Shown here: positions 1-9,064 of the stretch, in pieces
Position numbering within the stretch: the first letter of the stretch is position 1
Layout: every line of letters starts with the position of its first letter
Origin: Actinoplanes octamycinicus
GTDB lineage: Bacteria > Actinomycetota > Actinomycetes > Mycobacteriales > Micromonosporaceae
Reading direction: 5' to 3'
DNA length: 64,000 nucleotides
Assembly: GCF_014205225.1 (NCBI RefSeq)
Contig: NZ_JACHNB010000001.1
Span: forward strand, 9,591,501-9,655,500
Program-made: the position numbers and the translations under genes
Notes under the pieces: generated by a model
The model's input: the letters and a program-made list of their open reading frames with translations, nothing else
What the model was told of the DNA's origin: nothing
The model's database searches: none

Positions 1-311
1 TCCGGGTCGAGGCAGACGCGGACGTCGTCCTGCGGCTGGAACTCCGCGACGGTCGCGCCCAGTTCCACCGCCCGGGTGACGGCGGCCGGCAGATCGTCGA
101 CCTGGATGTCCAGGTGCATCTGCATCTGGGGGTGGCCGGGCCGCGCGGGCCACGCCGGCGGCGCGTAGTCCGGCTCGGCGTGGAAGGAGAGGCCGGGCAG
201 CTCCACCCAGCCCTCCGACTGCTCGGTGATCGGGAGGCCGAGCAGCCGCGCATAGAAGTCGGCCAGCCGTCGCGGGTCCGGGGAACTGATCGTCGTCGCC
301 ACCAGCTTCAT
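1..311 (-). CDS. VOC-family (glyoxalase-fold) protein, C-terminus outside the window
   Basis: Reading leftward from an ATG at 309-311, the protein opens MKLVATTISSPDPRRLADFY and continues into GLPITEQSEGW and an HPQMQMHLDIQVDD segment. That is the usual beta-alpha-beta-beta-beta layout of the vicinal oxygen chelate superfamily: an opening strand, a helix with xxLADFYxxLLG, then a strand carrying a His-x-Asp. The gene runs off the left edge after about 103 codons, so the second half of the fold is unseen. Members include glyoxalase I, fosfomycin-resistance proteins and dioxygenases, and nothing here singles one out. A second VOC protein lies at 53399-53815. Confidence 0.8.
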   Translation of the reverse strand, partial: MKLVATTISSPDPRRLADFYARLLGLPITEQSEGWVELPGLSFHAEPDYAPPAWPARPGHPQMQMHLDIQVDDLPAAVTRAVELGATVAEFQPQDDVRVCLDP

Positions 312-685
312 CGCCTCACCGTAACCGGCTGGAACGTGCGGAAACCGGGGCTCGGGGCGTACCGGAAGCAGCTCGTATCGATCGGGACCTGAGCAGCATG
401 CCGCGTGAGGGGACGACCTCCCACGATCGCTCAGTCACGCGCGGACGGCACGCGGATCAGCCGGTCCGTCTCCTCGGCTTCGTCACCGTCGGTGAGCAGA
501 TGTTTTCGCAGGTCGTCGTCGAGCGGCGCGCACAGCAGGCCCTGACGGATCGACGTGGATGCCCGCGTAGGCGGGCGAACGGGCAGGTCAACACGGGTGT
601 TCGCCCGATCGGCCCGGGGGCTGCGGGTTGGGTAGGCTGGAGTCGGACGATGTTCTGCGAGGCGAGCGCGCTCCGGGCGTACGTC

Positions 686-699
686 AAGAAGATCTTCTT
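686..699. promoter_or_regulatory. AT-rich 14-bp perfect palindrome in the gap before cmk
   Basis: The sequence AAGAAGATCTTCTT is a perfect palindrome, followed at 701-709 by AAGATTTTT, an AT-rich island in a GC-rich gap. It lies about 120 bases upstream of the cmk start. It could be an operator or a weak terminator for something upstream. The rest of the 312-817 gap holds no convincing gene. Confidence 0.3.
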
Positions 700-817
700 C
701 AAGATTTTTCGGTACGGCCGCAGCGCCCGCAGGTCGCGTGGGTGCCCCAGGTTCGCCGGTCGGGGCGGCGGTGGGCACAATGGGAGGGTTGTTGGCCCGG
801 GGACATCAGGAGGAACG

Positions 818-1498
818 GTGGCGCTAGAAGTACGGCCCACGAAGTGCGTCGTGGCGGTCGACGGCCCATCGGGCTCCGGCAAATCCACTGTTTCCCGGCG
901 TCTGGCGACCGCGGTCGACGGCGTCTACCTGGACACCGGCGCGATGTACCGCGCGGTGACCTGGGCCGTGTTGCAGGCCGGCGTGGACCTGGCCGACCAG
1001 GACGCGATCGCGAAGATCGTGCTGGAGACCGAGCTGTCCATCGGCACCGACCCGGCCGCGCCGCACTTCGCCGCGAACGGGACGAATGTCGACGCGCCGA
1101 TCCGCGGCCAGGAGGTGACCGGCGCCGTGTCCGCCGTCGCCGCCGTGCCCGCGGTCCGCAAGCACCTGGTCGCCCTGCAGCAGGCGATCATCTCGTCGCA
1201 CCCGCGGATCATCGTCGAGGGCCGCGACATCGCCTCGGTGGTCGCCCCGGACGCCGACCTCAAGGTCTACCTGACCGCCTCGGCCGCCGCCCGCGCCGCG
1301 CGACGCAGCGCCGAGGACGCCACCGAGGTGGCCGCCACCGAAGCGGACCTGGCACGCCGCGACAAGCTGGACAGCACCCGCGCCACCGACCCGCTGCGCC
1401 AGGCCTCCGACGCCATCGAGGTGGACACCACCGGGATGGGCATCGACGAGGTCGTGCAGCACCTCCTAAGTCTGCTCGACAGCAAGGTAAGTAAGTGA
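818..1498 (+). CDS. cmk: (d)CMP kinase (cytidylate kinase)
   Basis: Cytidylate kinase transfers phosphate from ATP to CMP or dCMP in the cytosol, feeding CTP and dCTP synthesis. The protein is 226 aa, the family's usual length. It carries a P-loop GPSGSGKST near residues 14-22, the [12 protein letters not shown] substrate motif near residues 35-46, and the EGRDIASVV motif in the middle. The frame is open back to 398, but GTG at 818 is chosen because AGGAGG (808-813) sits just before it and the product then begins at the conserved core. Its 3' end overlaps der by four bases (GTGA), so the two are probably translationally coupled. In many actinobacteria cmk directly follows rluB; here rluB is 35 kb away in the opposite orientation. 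Confidence 0.95.
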   Translation: MALEVRPTKCVVAVDGPSGSGKSTVSRRLATAVDGVYLDTGAMYRAVTWAVLQAGVDLADQDAIAKIVLETELSIGTDPAAPHFAANGTNVDAPIRGQEVTGAVSAVAAVPAVRKHLVALQQAIISSHPRIIVEGRDIASVVAPDADLKVYLTASAAARAARRSAEDATEVAATEADLARRDKLDSTRATDPLRQASDAIEVDTTGMGIDEVVQHLLSLLDSKVSK

Positions 1499-2934
1499 CT
1501 GAGCTTCCCGCCGGCCTCGATCTCAACGACTTCGAGGGCGGGTTCGATTTCTCCGCTTCTTCCGAGGACCCGTCCTCGGAGGACTCCTTCTCTGGCCCGG
1601 TGCCGGTTGTCGCCGTCGTCGGGCGGCCCAACGTCGGCAAGTCGACGCTGGTCAACCGCATCATCGGGCGCCGCCAGGCGGTCGTCGAGGACGTCGCCGG
1701 GGTGACCCGGGACCGGGTTCCCTACGACGCGCAGTGGAACGGGCGGCGGTTCACCGTCGTCGACACCGGCGGCTGGGAGCCGGACGCCAAGGACCGGGCG
1801 GCGGCGATCGCGGCGCAGGCCGAGATCGCGGTGCAGACCGCCGACGTGGTGATCTTCGTCGTGGACGTCACGGTGGGCGCCACCGACGTCGACGAGGCCG
1901 CGGTCAAGATGCTGCGGCGCAGCAAGAAACCGGTCATCCTGATCGCCAACAAGGCCGACAACCAGAACCTCGAGCTGGAGGCCGTGTCGCTGTGGTCGCT
2001 GGGGCTCGGTGAGCCGCACCCGATCTCGGCGCTGCACGGGCGAGGCTCCGGCGACCTGCTCGACCTGATCCTCGACTCGCTGCCGCCGACGCCGCCGGTG
2101 ATGGAGGGCGGCCCGCGCGGTCCGCGCCGGATCGCCCTGGTCGGCCGGCCCAACGTCGGCAAGTCCAGCCTGCTCAACCGGCTCGCCAACGAGGAACGCG
2201 CCGTCGTCGACTCGGTGGCCGGCACCACCGTCGACCCGGTCGACAGCCTGGTCCAGATGGACGGCGAGATCTGGCAGCTGGTCGACACCGCGGGTCTGCG
2301 CAAGCGGGTCCACCAGGCGTCCGGCACCGAGTACTACGCGTCGCTGCGCACCGCCGGCGCCGTCGAGGCGGCCGAGGTGGCCGTCGTGCTGCTCGACTCC
2401 GGCGAGGTGATCAGCGAGCAGGACCAGCGGGTGATCACCCAAGTGATCGAGGCCGGCCGGGCGCTGGTGATCGCCTTCAACAAGTGGGACCTGGTCGACG
2501 AGGAGCGCCGGTTCTACCTGGACAAGGAGATCGACCGGGACCTCAAACGGGTGACCTGGGCGGTCCGGGTCAACATCTCGGCCAAGACCGGGCGGGCGGT
2601 GGACAAGATCGCTCCGGCGGTCCGCCGGGCGCTGGCGTCCTGGGAGCAGCGGATCCCGACCGGCGCGCTCAACCAGTGGATCACTGCATTGACGCAGGCT
2701 ACGCCGCACCCGGTGCGTGGCGGGCGGGCCCCGCGGGTGTTGTTCGTGACGCAGGCCGGGGTGGCGCCGCCGCGCTTCGTGCTGTTCACGACCGGGCCGT
2801 TCGACGCCGGGTACCTGCGGTTCATCGAGCGGAAGCTGCGCGAGGAGTTCGGCTTCGAGGGCACGCCGATCGAGGTGTCGGTGAAGCCGCGGAAGAAGAC
2901 CGGGCCGGGGGGTCGCGGGAAAGCTCACGGGTGA
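1495..2934 (+). CDS. der: ribosome biogenesis GTPase Der (EngA)
   Basis: Der is an essential tandem-domain GTPase that acts in assembly of the 50S ribosomal subunit. This 479-aa protein has two G domains, each with a GRPNVGKS P-loop (about residues 42-49 and 218-225), DTGGWE and DTAGLR switch-II motifs, and NKAD and NKWD specificity motifs. A C-terminal KH-like domain follows. The first roughly 35 residues are an acidic Ser/Glu-rich extension typical of actinobacterial Der. The GTG start overlaps the cmk stop codon. The gene ends about 50 bases before a tRNA-Pro. Confidence 0.97.
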   Translation: MTELPAGLDLNDFEGGFDFSASSEDPSSEDSFSGPVPVVAVVGRPNVGKSTLVNRIIGRRQAVVEDVAGVTRDRVPYDAQWNGRRFTVVDTGGWEPDAKDRAAAIAAQAEIAVQTADVVIFVVDVTVGATDVDEAAVKMLRRSKKPVILIANKADNQNLELEAVSLWSLGLGEPHPISALHGRGSGDLLDLILDSLPPTPPVMEGGPRGPRRIALVGRPNVGKSSLLNRLANEERAVVDSVAGTTVDPVDSLVQMDGEIWQLVDTAGLRKRVHQASGTEYYASLRTAGAVEAAEVAVVLLDSGEVISEQDQRVITQVIEAGRALVIAFNKWDLVDEERRFYLDKEIDRDLKRVTWAVRVNISAKTGRAVDKIAPAVRRALASWEQRIPTGALNQWITALTQATPHPVRGGRAPRVLFVTQAGVAPPRFVLFTTGPFDAGYLRFIERKLREEFGFEGTPIEVSVKPRKKTGPGGRGKAHG

Positions 2935-2986
2935 GGGTTGGTAGTCTGTAGGAGATGTCGCGCCGGGCTGGGGTTCGGGGCGGGAT

Positions 2987-3060
<74 letters not shown>

Positions 3061-3067
3061 CGCAGTT

Positions 3068-3110
3068 AACAGGGACTTTCCCGCTTTACGCGGAGCAAGT
3101 CCCTGTTTTG
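3068..3110 (+). terminator. intrinsic terminator after tRNA-Pro
   Basis: Perfect 11-bp arms (AACAGGGACTT at 3068-3078 and AAGTCCCTGTT at 3097-3107) enclose a second short stem CCGC/GCGG (3081-3084 and 3090-3093), and the downstream arm runs into TTTT. This is a textbook Rho-independent terminator for the tRNA transcript. From here to about 3450 I see no gene. Confidence 0.85.
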
Positions 3111-3452
3111 CGTTTGGGGGCAACTTGGGAGCCAAGAATCAGACGGCGCTCTTCACCCGGCCGGATAGGACCCCAGCTGAACACCGGCTGCCCCCACGCT
3201 CGGGAAGGCCGTAGGGCCGGTTACCCAGTTGAGATCGTCCGGACCCAGCTGCCCGTAGGTCGGCACGAACCCGTCCGGTCCGGAACCCTTCCGTGTGCCC
3301 AACGCGCCGTGGGGTTCCTCAACGGTTGGTAGACGTTGGGCGGGGTGGCGTATGGCGTACAGGTGGGTGGTTACCGTGATCGAGCTGACTCGCTGTGCTT
3401 GCGGGTGGCTCCGGTCGGCGCGAGGGTGCCTGCCTGCTACCGGCCGTGGGCG

Positions 3453-3626
3453 TCATGCGGACGGGTCGTCCGTCAACGTCGCCGGGTCGAGGCGGAGCAT
3501 GGCGAGCAAGCCTCCGTGCCGGTTCAGGTCGATGCGGTCCGGTAGCTCCCGGTCGACGAAATCGGCGCGGTTGTGCTGACCTCGTTCTCGTAGAGCGGCA
3601 AGCACAGCCGCTTTCGCAATGATCAT
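3453..3626 (-). CDS. small conserved-looking protein, function unknown
   Basis: A 57-aa cytosolic protein starting MIIAKAAVLAALRERGQHN, with a predicted helix followed by DFVDRELPDRIDLNRHGG. The composition is balanced and charged, unlike the Arg/Pro-rich translations of non-coding frames. GGGAG lies seven bases before the ATG at 3624-3626; an in-frame ATG 27 bases further upstream is an alternative start. The pattern resembles short actinobacterial proteins of unknown role, but I cannot name a family. It is isolated: no gene is evident from 3111 to 3452 or from 3630 to 4040. Confidence 0.6.
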   Translation of the reverse strand: MIIAKAAVLAALRERGQHNRADFVDRELPDRIDLNRHGGLLAMLRLDPATLTDDPSA

Positions 3627-4082
3627 TTCTGCTCCCGGATCACTGGTCGCCATGGGCGAGGCCACCCATTCCGGACCGCCGACCAGACGGTCGGCCACCC
3701 GAACTGGCTGCCCGCCCAGGCCCGGCGAAAGACCATATCGAAGGTCTTTCCTGGGTACGAGGGACGCGTTCCGCCCTCGCTGGTGCTGCGGCACCTCACC
3801 CCACGAAGCCAGCGGCCAATGCCGGCGCCCTCAGCGGATGCCGGCCTCGTCGGAGCGTGCGACGATCAGTTCTTGAAGGCGTCCCCGGCATGCCCCCGTC
3901 CGGCGATACGAAACACTTGGCCGGCCTTCGATCGCCCGGCCCGATTGTGCCCTCGTCGCATCGGCGACGTGCGGCCACCCGTGGGAGAATCGGTGGGTGA
4001 AGCAACCGATGTGTCAGGCAGCTGATCAGGCCGGCGCCTAGTGCGGCCACCGCCTCGCCGGGCACGTCGCGAGCACCCGCCT

Positions 4083-5291
4083 GTGAACCGCCTGGTGCGG
4101 GTCTCGTTCCCGGCCCCACTGGATGACGACCTCGGCGACCTCTATGACCACGCGCCATGTGGATTCGTCTCCACCCTGCCGGACGGCACTATCGTCAAGG
4201 TCAACGCCACTCTGCTCACCTGGCTGGGATACGACGGCATCGATCTGGTCGGCCGGCGGCGTTTCGCCGACCTGCTCACTCCCGGCAGTCGTCTCTACCA
4301 CGAGACGCACTGTGTGCCACTGCTGCTGCTTCGCAACGAGGTCAAGGGCATCGCGGCGGAGATGCGTGCCGGTGACGGCACCGTGTTCCCGGTCCTGGTC
4401 ACCTCCGTCGTCAAGACCGGCCGCGACGGCGTACCCCTGCTGATCCGTACCACCGTTTTCGACGCCCGCGAGCGTCGTGCGTACGAGAACGAGTTGCTCG
4501 AAGCCCGGCGGACCGCCGACCGGGAACGCGATCGGCTTCGCCTGCTCGTCGCCGGCCTCCAGCGCAGTCTTCTGCCCGCGTCGCTGGCGGTTCCGCCGGG
4601 CATGACCACGGCGTCGCTGTATCACATGGCCTCTCCCGACGAGGTCGGCGGCGACTTCTACGACCTCTTCCCACTCTCCGGAGGCCGATGGGGATTCTTC
4701 CTCGGTGACGTCCGCGGAAAGGGGATCGCCGCTGCGGCGGTGACCGCAACCGCCCGGTACACGTTGCGGGCCGCGGCCGTCTACGACAGCGATCCCGTCG
4801 CCGTGCTGCGCAACCTCAACACCGTCGTCTACCAGGACTACGCTGCGCCGGAGCACCGGCACTGCACCGTCATCTTCGGTGTCCTGGAGCGGCGGGGGAA
4901 CGGCTACACCGCCACCGTCGCCTCGGGAGGCCACCCGCCGGCCCTGGTGGTCCGCGCCGACGGCTCCGCCGCCTACCACACCACTGACGGCGGCACGCTG
5001 ATCGGCATCCTGGCCGCTCCACGCTTGGTGGCGCGGACCATATCGCTGGAGGTGGGCGACACCATGATTCTTTACAGTGACGGACTGACCGAGGCCCGGA
5101 CCCGGGACGGCGGTCGTTATGGCGATCAGGCGCTGCTGGAGTTCGTGCGCGATCTGCGCCCGGCCGGCGCCGCGGCGGCCGTCGACGCTCTGGCCGGCCT
5201 GCTCACCACGTTCGCCGAGGTGGACGATGACGTCGCGGTCATCGCCCTGACCGCCGCCGAGGGAACGCCGCGAGTGGTGTGTATGCGGTGA
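4083..5291 (+). CDS. PAS-domain PP2C (SpoIIE-type) serine phosphatase, RsbU-like
   Basis: About 402 aa. An N-terminal PAS domain (roughly residues 15-135, with AGIR-like FVSTLPDGTIVKVN and a DGTVFPV loop) is joined by a Glu/Arg-rich coiled coil (about 140-170) to a PPM/SpoIIE phosphatase domain. Metal-binding motifs are seen in VGGDFYDLF, LGDVRGKG, ASGGHPP and YSDGLTEAR. Proteins of this type dephosphorylate anti-anti-sigma factors and so release sigma-B family factors under stress. This fits the neighbouring MEDS-ATPase and sigma factor genes. The N-terminus is uncertain: GTG at 4041 is an in-frame alternative, and neither has a clear ribosome-binding site. Confidence 0.88.
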   Translation: MNRLVRVSFPAPLDDDLGDLYDHAPCGFVSTLPDGTIVKVNATLLTWLGYDGIDLVGRRRFADLLTPGSRLYHETHCVPLLLLRNEVKGIAAEMRAGDGTVFPVLVTSVVKTGRDGVPLLIRTTVFDARERRAYENELLEARRTADRERDRLRLLVAGLQRSLLPASLAVPPGMTTASLYHMASPDEVGGDFYDLFPLSGGRWGFFLGDVRGKGIAAAAVTATARYTLRAAAVYDSDPVAVLRNLNTVVYQDYAAPEHRHCTVIFGVLERRGNGYTATVASGGHPPALVVRADGSAAYHTTDGGTLIGILAAPRLVARTISLEVGDTMILYSDGLTEARTRDGGRYGDQALLEFVRDLRPAGAAAAVDALAGLLTTFAEVDDDVAVIALTAAEGTPRVVCMR

Positions 5292-5438
5292 CGCCGGTCT
5301 CAGCCCACGGCGGCCTGCGGCTTCACTTCCTGCCATTCCTGGTTCGAGGCGCGCCACGCGCCGGCGACGATCAGCGCCGATCCGAGTCGCTCGTCGCTCG
5401 CGACCTCTACAGCGACACCATCGAACGGCCCCGCCCGC

Positions 5439-5460
5439 CTCCGGCACGGAAATGCCGGAG
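5439..5460. repeat. short hairpin in the gap between phosphatase and MEDS genes
   Basis: CTCCGGCA and TGCCGGAG form an 8-bp stem with a 6-base loop. No run of T follows, so it may be a factor-assisted terminator for the phosphatase gene. The rest of the 5292-5658 gap shows no gene. Confidence 0.35.
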
Positions 5461-5658
5461 TCTGACAACCGGACACCACTCGGCACCACCCACGCAACGG
5501 GCGCGGTGCGGTGGTCGTCGGCGGATCAGAGTAGTCATCAGCCGCTGGGGTACCCGTACGGCAGTATCCGTCAGATGATCGCACTTCGCCGGAGCGCGAC
5601 AGCAGCGGTGGCGAGGCGCACCTGATCATCTCGCCTTCAGAGCAGAAGGTTGCCGACC

Positions 5659-5703
5659 ATGACCATTCTCGCCCCTACCGCAGCGTCGACGGCCCGGGAA
5701 TGA
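5659..5703 (+). CDS. possible 14-codon leader ORF overlapping the next start
   Basis: ATG at 5659 has an AGAAGG-like ribosome-binding site seven bases upstream and reads MTILAPTAASTARE before a TGA that overlaps the ATG of the following gene (ATGA, 5700-5703). The next gene has no good ribosome-binding site of its own, so coupling through this short ORF is plausible. It could also be the remnant of a longer upstream gene. No function is claimed for the peptide. Confidence 0.4.
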   Translation: MTILAPTAASTARE

Positions 5704-6704
5704 CCGTGGCCCACGGAACCGGGCCGCTCGCGGCGCGGTTCGTGCACGCGGCCCTGATCATCGAGACTGACCGTGACCTGGACATGCTGGCGGCCGAGCT
5801 GAACCGGTCGGCGAAGCGTTACGACGAGGTTCTGGTGGTGGTCGGTGAACGTACCCGCGCGGTGCTGGCCGGCCTCGCCGGAGACCTTCCCGATGCGGTC
5901 TGCTGGGGTGCCCAGGACGGGTTCTACCAGCGACTCGGATTCGCCTACGAGCGGTTCCGCCGCTACCTCGCCGCCGCGCATCGGGCGGGACGCCGCGCGC
6001 ATGTGATCGCTGAACCCGATCTGACCCACGGCGTGGACGCCGGTCTGCGGGCCGATCGGGTCGCCGCCTACCTGGAGTACGAGGCGATCTGCAACCGCAC
6101 CTACGCGCTGGACGCCGCCACCGTCACTTGCGTCTGGGACTGCCGCGACCACCCGGCCACAGTGCTCGACCGTGTCCGGGCCACACACCCCCACCTGGTC
6201 ACGTCGGTAGGCCGGATGCCGTCGCCGGACTATCTCCAGCCGGAGCGTTACCTGACGGAACGTCGCCACCTGCCGATGGGGAGTCCACCGGCAGACGTCG
6301 ATCACGATGTCAGTGTCGGCGGGGTCGCCGGGCTCAGCGGATTGCGGTCGGCCCTGGGGCGCTGGGCGGCAGACCATCGGTTCGACGGCGAGGCGATGGA
6401 GGATCTCGTGACGGCGGTGGTCGAGGTCGCGACCAACGGGCTGCGTCACGGAGACCCACCGGTCCGGGTTCGTGCCTGGCATCACGGTGACACGCTGGTC
6501 GTGCAGTGCGACGATGCCGGTTCCCGTCCGCTCCCCGCGGAGGCGGGGTTCCTCCGGCCCGATCCGGTCGCCGCGGTGGCGGGTGGACGGGGGTTGTGGC
6601 TGGCCCGGCAGTTGGCCGACATGGTCATGGTGTCGTCCGAGCCGGGCCGGACGTCGGTCCGGTTGCACTTTCCACGGGAGATCATGCTGGCCGCATCGTC
6701 GTGA
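5700..6704 (+). CDS. MEDS-domain anti-sigma-factor-like protein with HATPase domain
   Basis: 334 aa. Residues from about 10 to 190 match the MEDS (DcmR-type sensory) pattern: FVHAALIIETDRDLDMLAAE, WGAQDGFYQRLGFAYERFRRY, then EYEAICNRTYALD and CVWDCRDHP. Residues from about 205 to 325 form a histidine-kinase-like ATPase of the RsbW/anti-sigma type, with an N-box (EVATNGLRHG), DDAGSRP and GGRGLWLARQLAD. There is no phospho-acceptor histidine domain. In streptomycetes and relatives such proteins act as anti-sigma kinases in partner-switching stress cascades. The flanking PP2C phosphatase and SigB-type sigma factor make that role likely. An RsbV-type anti-anti-sigma protein is not visible in the window. 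Confidence 0.85.
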   Translation: MTVAHGTGPLAARFVHAALIIETDRDLDMLAAELNRSAKRYDEVLVVVGERTRAVLAGLAGDLPDAVCWGAQDGFYQRLGFAYERFRRYLAAAHRAGRRAHVIAEPDLTHGVDAGLRADRVAAYLEYEAICNRTYALDAATVTCVWDCRDHPATVLDRVRATHPHLVTSVGRMPSPDYLQPERYLTERRHLPMGSPPADVDHDVSVGGVAGLSGLRSALGRWAADHRFDGEAMEDLVTAVVEVATNGLRHGDPPVRVRAWHHGDTLVVQCDDAGSRPLPAEAGFLRPDPVAAVAGGRGLWLARQLADMVMVSSEPGRTSVRLHFPREIMLAASS

Positions 6705-6820
6705 CGCCCGCGCAGGACGCGGAACGACGAGCCTCGCCCTCCGGGAGAGCCCGGAACGGCGAGGCGTCGGTTGTTGTCGGGGAGCGCGCCGCCAGGAACC
6801 GGCCGTGGTCGGCTGGGCTG

Positions 6821-7597
6821 TCAGCCGCCGTCGGCGCCGAGCTGCTGCCGCAGCTTGGTGAGAGCCCTGGCAAGCAGGCGTGACACGTGCATCTGGGAGA
6901 CACCGATCTGCTCGGCGATCTGCTGTTGGGTGAGGTTGCCGTAGAAACGCAGGCTGATGATCTTCTGCTCCCGCTCGGCGAGGCCGGCCATCGCTGGACC
7001 CAGCGCCATGCGCAGATCGGCGAGCTCGTATCCGGCGTCCTCACCGCCGAGGGTGTCCCCGAGTTCGGTCCCGCCCTCGCCGAGCGGCACGGACAGGCTC
7101 GTCGAGTTGTATGCGCGGGCGCCCTCCAGGCCATCGATGACCTCATCCTCGCTGATGCCCAGACAGGCGGCGATGTCGGCGATCCTGGGGGAACGGCCCA
7201 GGGTGTGCGTCAGCGTGCTGTTGGCGCCGGTGATGGCGAGCCGAAGTTCCTGCAGCCGGCGAGGCACGCGTACCGACCAGGTCTTGTCCCGGAAGTGCCG
7301 CTTGAGCTCCCCGACGATCGTCGGGATCGCGAACCCGGCGAAGTCGACGCCGCGCTCGGGGTCGAACCGATCGACCGCCTTGATCAATCCCAGGACGGCG
7401 ACCTGGTAGAGGTCGTCGCGCGGCTCGCCCCGGTTGGCGTAACGGCCGGACAGGTGGCGGGCCAACGGCAGCCACGCCTCGATCACCCGATCGCGCAGGC
7501 GGGGCCGAGCGGGGTGGCCGGCCGGCAGGGCCGCCATCGACGTGGTCAACTCGCCGGCTCGATGGGTCCTGGTCGCGGTGTCAGCGATGACGGTCAT
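6821..7597 (-). CDS. SigB/SigF-type RNA polymerase sigma factor
   Basis: 258 aa, the normal size for this group. Region 2 includes YANRGEPRDDLYQVAVLGLI and AVDRFDPERGVDFAGFAIPT; region 3 covers LGRSPRIADIAACLGIS; region 4 ends in a helix-turn-helix with LTQQQIAEQIGVSQMHVSRL. This directs RNA polymerase to stress promoters of the GTTT/GGGTA class. ATG at 7597 is chosen because GAGGAG lies five bases upstream and the protein then starts at the normal N-terminus. A SigB-like promoter about 90 bases upstream suggests autoregulation. The gene converges on the MEDS-ATPase gene, its probable regulator. Confidence 0.93.
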   Translation of the reverse strand: MTVIADTATRTHRAGELTTSMAALPAGHPARPRLRDRVIEAWLPLARHLSGRYANRGEPRDDLYQVAVLGLIKAVDRFDPERGVDFAGFAIPTIVGELKRHFRDKTWSVRVPRRLQELRLAITGANSTLTHTLGRSPRIADIAACLGISEDEVIDGLEGARAYNSTSLSVPLGEGGTELGDTLGGEDAGYELADLRMALGPAMAGLAEREQKIISLRFYGNLTQQQIAEQIGVSQMHVSRLLARALTKLRQQLGADGG

Positions 7598-7683
7598 CCG
7601 GTGCTCCTCGCAGTCGGTCGATGAACCGGCAGAACAGCGACGAGCACTCCGATGACCGTTGCTTAACCTGTCGTCCCTCCTGC

Positions 7684-7710
7684 TTCCCCCCGAAAGCATG
7701 AGTTCAAAAC
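7684..7710 (-). promoter_or_regulatory. candidate SigB/SigF-type promoter upstream of the sigma factor gene
   Basis: On the minus strand, GTTT (7707-7710) is followed after about 17 bases by GGGGAA (7684-7689). This resembles the GTTT-N14-17-GGGTAT/GGGAAT pattern recognised by sigma-B family factors, and it points at the sigma gene starting at 7597. It is pattern matching only; no start site is known. Confidence 0.4.
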
Positions 7711-8251
7711 CAGTTCTTCGTGCGGCACCCCATATTCAGCGAGGTTGCGGATATTCATGAACTGTGCAGGCATCGGATAGGTGCGGCGGCGAGGGTTATC
7801 GTGGGCTGCAGCCGGTGATCTTTGCAGAGGCCACTGTTCAGGTGGGTCGTTGTCGGTGGCGCGGACATCGAGGAGCTGCTCCAGAAAGCGGGCCACCTTG
7901 ACCGTCTCCGATCAGCATCGTTTCATGGCCCCGGAGGTCATGATTACTCCTGGCCCTCAAGGCGAACGCAGAGGTGCAGTGGGAGAAAGAAAAAGTGTGG
8001 CACCGTCTGACGCTGACACGGCTGGAACGTCCTTCAGGTGCCAGCTGCGGCGAACAGAATGACGCGTATTCCGCTCGGGTCAGACCCGTGCGATGCGGGG
8101 TAGTGTGAGCGGTGAGCAAGCCGCCAGGCGGGGTGACCCGGTCGGTGACGCGCCAACCCGTTCGAGGTGGCGCCACGGCGAACACGGCGGGTCAGCGCAG
8201 GCACGAGGCGCAAGTCTTCGGTGCGGCGCGGTCCCTGGGTGACCTGGCGGC

Positions 8252-8464
8252 TCACTGCCGGCCGGGCTGACCGGCGTCCGCATCGGTGGCAACGGAGATT
8301 CGGATTCCCGTGCCTGTCTCCTCAATGGCGAAGCCTTCGCCTCGTCGGTCGCCGGGTAGCATCGCGGCATAAAGATCGGCGTTGGAAATGTCCACCGCTC
8401 CACCTTCGCGGGCCACCAGAATACTTAGAACGGCACGCAAGTTGACGTCGCTGAGATAGCGCAT
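8252..8464 (-). CDS. small protein of unknown function
   Basis: 70 aa, cytosolic, beginning MRYLSDVNLRAVLSILVARE and continuing through AVDISNADLYAAM and a GFAIEETGTGIRISVA strand pair. The balanced composition and a mid-length alpha-then-beta pattern suggest a real small folded protein. A GAG lies at suitable distance before the ATG. It is close to the stress-signalling genes and in the same direction as the 86-aa gene upstream, but I recognise no family. From 7711 to 8251 I see no gene. Confidence 0.6.
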   Translation of the reverse strand: MRYLSDVNLRAVLSILVAREGGAVDISNADLYAAMLPGDRRGEGFAIEETGTGIRISVATDADAGQPGRQ

Positions 8465-8497
8465 GGCGGACTCATTCCTATGAGGGCGGCAATCACG

Positions 8498-8518
8498 GTT
8501 TCCGCGGCTCCCGGAAAC
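8498..8518. promoter_or_regulatory. inverted repeat upstream of the 70-aa gene
   Basis: GTTTCCG (8498-8504) and CGGAAAC (8512-8518) form perfect 7-bp arms around a 7-base spacer, 34 bases upstream of the 70-aa gene. This could be a repressor site or a hairpin in its leader. Confidence 0.35.
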
Positions 8519-8700
8519 TCAGCCTACTCCGGTGCACTGGAATCGCCAGGGGTGCCGCTGCCGGCCTCACGCGCCGCCGGGCCGCGCTGAGAGTCGTGCC
8601 GGACGCCGTGACGGCGCCGGCGTCCGACCTCGGAGAGGCCGGCTCGCGGAAATGGCCGGCACGCCGATCACCTCCGCGAGCCGGCCGCCGGATCGCGTCA

Positions 8701-8961
8701 CTACAGGTATTGGCCACTCGTTGCGCTGTCCCGGCGTGCCACCCGTACTGATACGACGTTGGCCAGGTTGATCAGTACGGCGTTCTCGTCGGTCTCCCGG
8801 TTGTACCTGGCGCGGGTGAGAATCAGGCTACGACGCTCGTCCAGCGCCCGGGCGACCGCCTCCACCGCCTCGTCCGGCCCGGGAAAATCGCTGGTCAGCA
8901 CGGCCACGTCCTCGCCGCCCACCGGGTGGAACCTGATGATCATTTCCGTGTTGTCAGACAT
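8701..8961 (-). CDS. small protein of unknown function
   Basis: 86 aa, cytosolic. It begins MSDNTEMIIRFHPVGGEDVA, has a central helix DEAVEAVARALDERRSL, and ends in a strand with AVLINLANVVSVRVARRD. A GAGGAG ribosome-binding site precedes the ATG. A GGGTAT hexamer on the minus strand (8988-8993), 27 bases upstream of the start, matches the -10 of SigB-type promoters, although the -35 is poor (ATTT). This hints at membership in the neighbouring stress regulon. No family is recognised. Confidence 0.7.
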   Translation of the reverse strand: MSDNTEMIIRFHPVGGEDVAVLTSDFPGPDEAVEAVARALDERRSLILTRARYNRETDENAVLINLANVVSVRVARRDSATSGQYL

Positions 8962-9064
8962 GGCCGTCTCCTCACGACGTCACCCGCATACCCGTTGCCG
9001 CCGCCGAAATGCCGGAGCAGCCCCATCTGCCGATGCCTCATCCCGGCGAGGCCCCGACGGCCTG

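Noticed and set aside
431..778. Leftward open frame of 115 codons overlapping the cmk leader, ending in an acidic DDDLRKHLLTDGDEAEETDR tail.
   Set aside because: The tail looks protein-like, but the first two thirds are Arg/Pro/Ala-rich and there is no ribosome-binding site or recognised family. It could be a gene remnant, but I cannot support it.
7711..8251. Several open frames of 60-115 codons in the gap between the sigma factor and the 70-aa gene.
   Set aside because: All are Arg/Ser/Pro-rich, without ribosome-binding sites or recognisable motifs.
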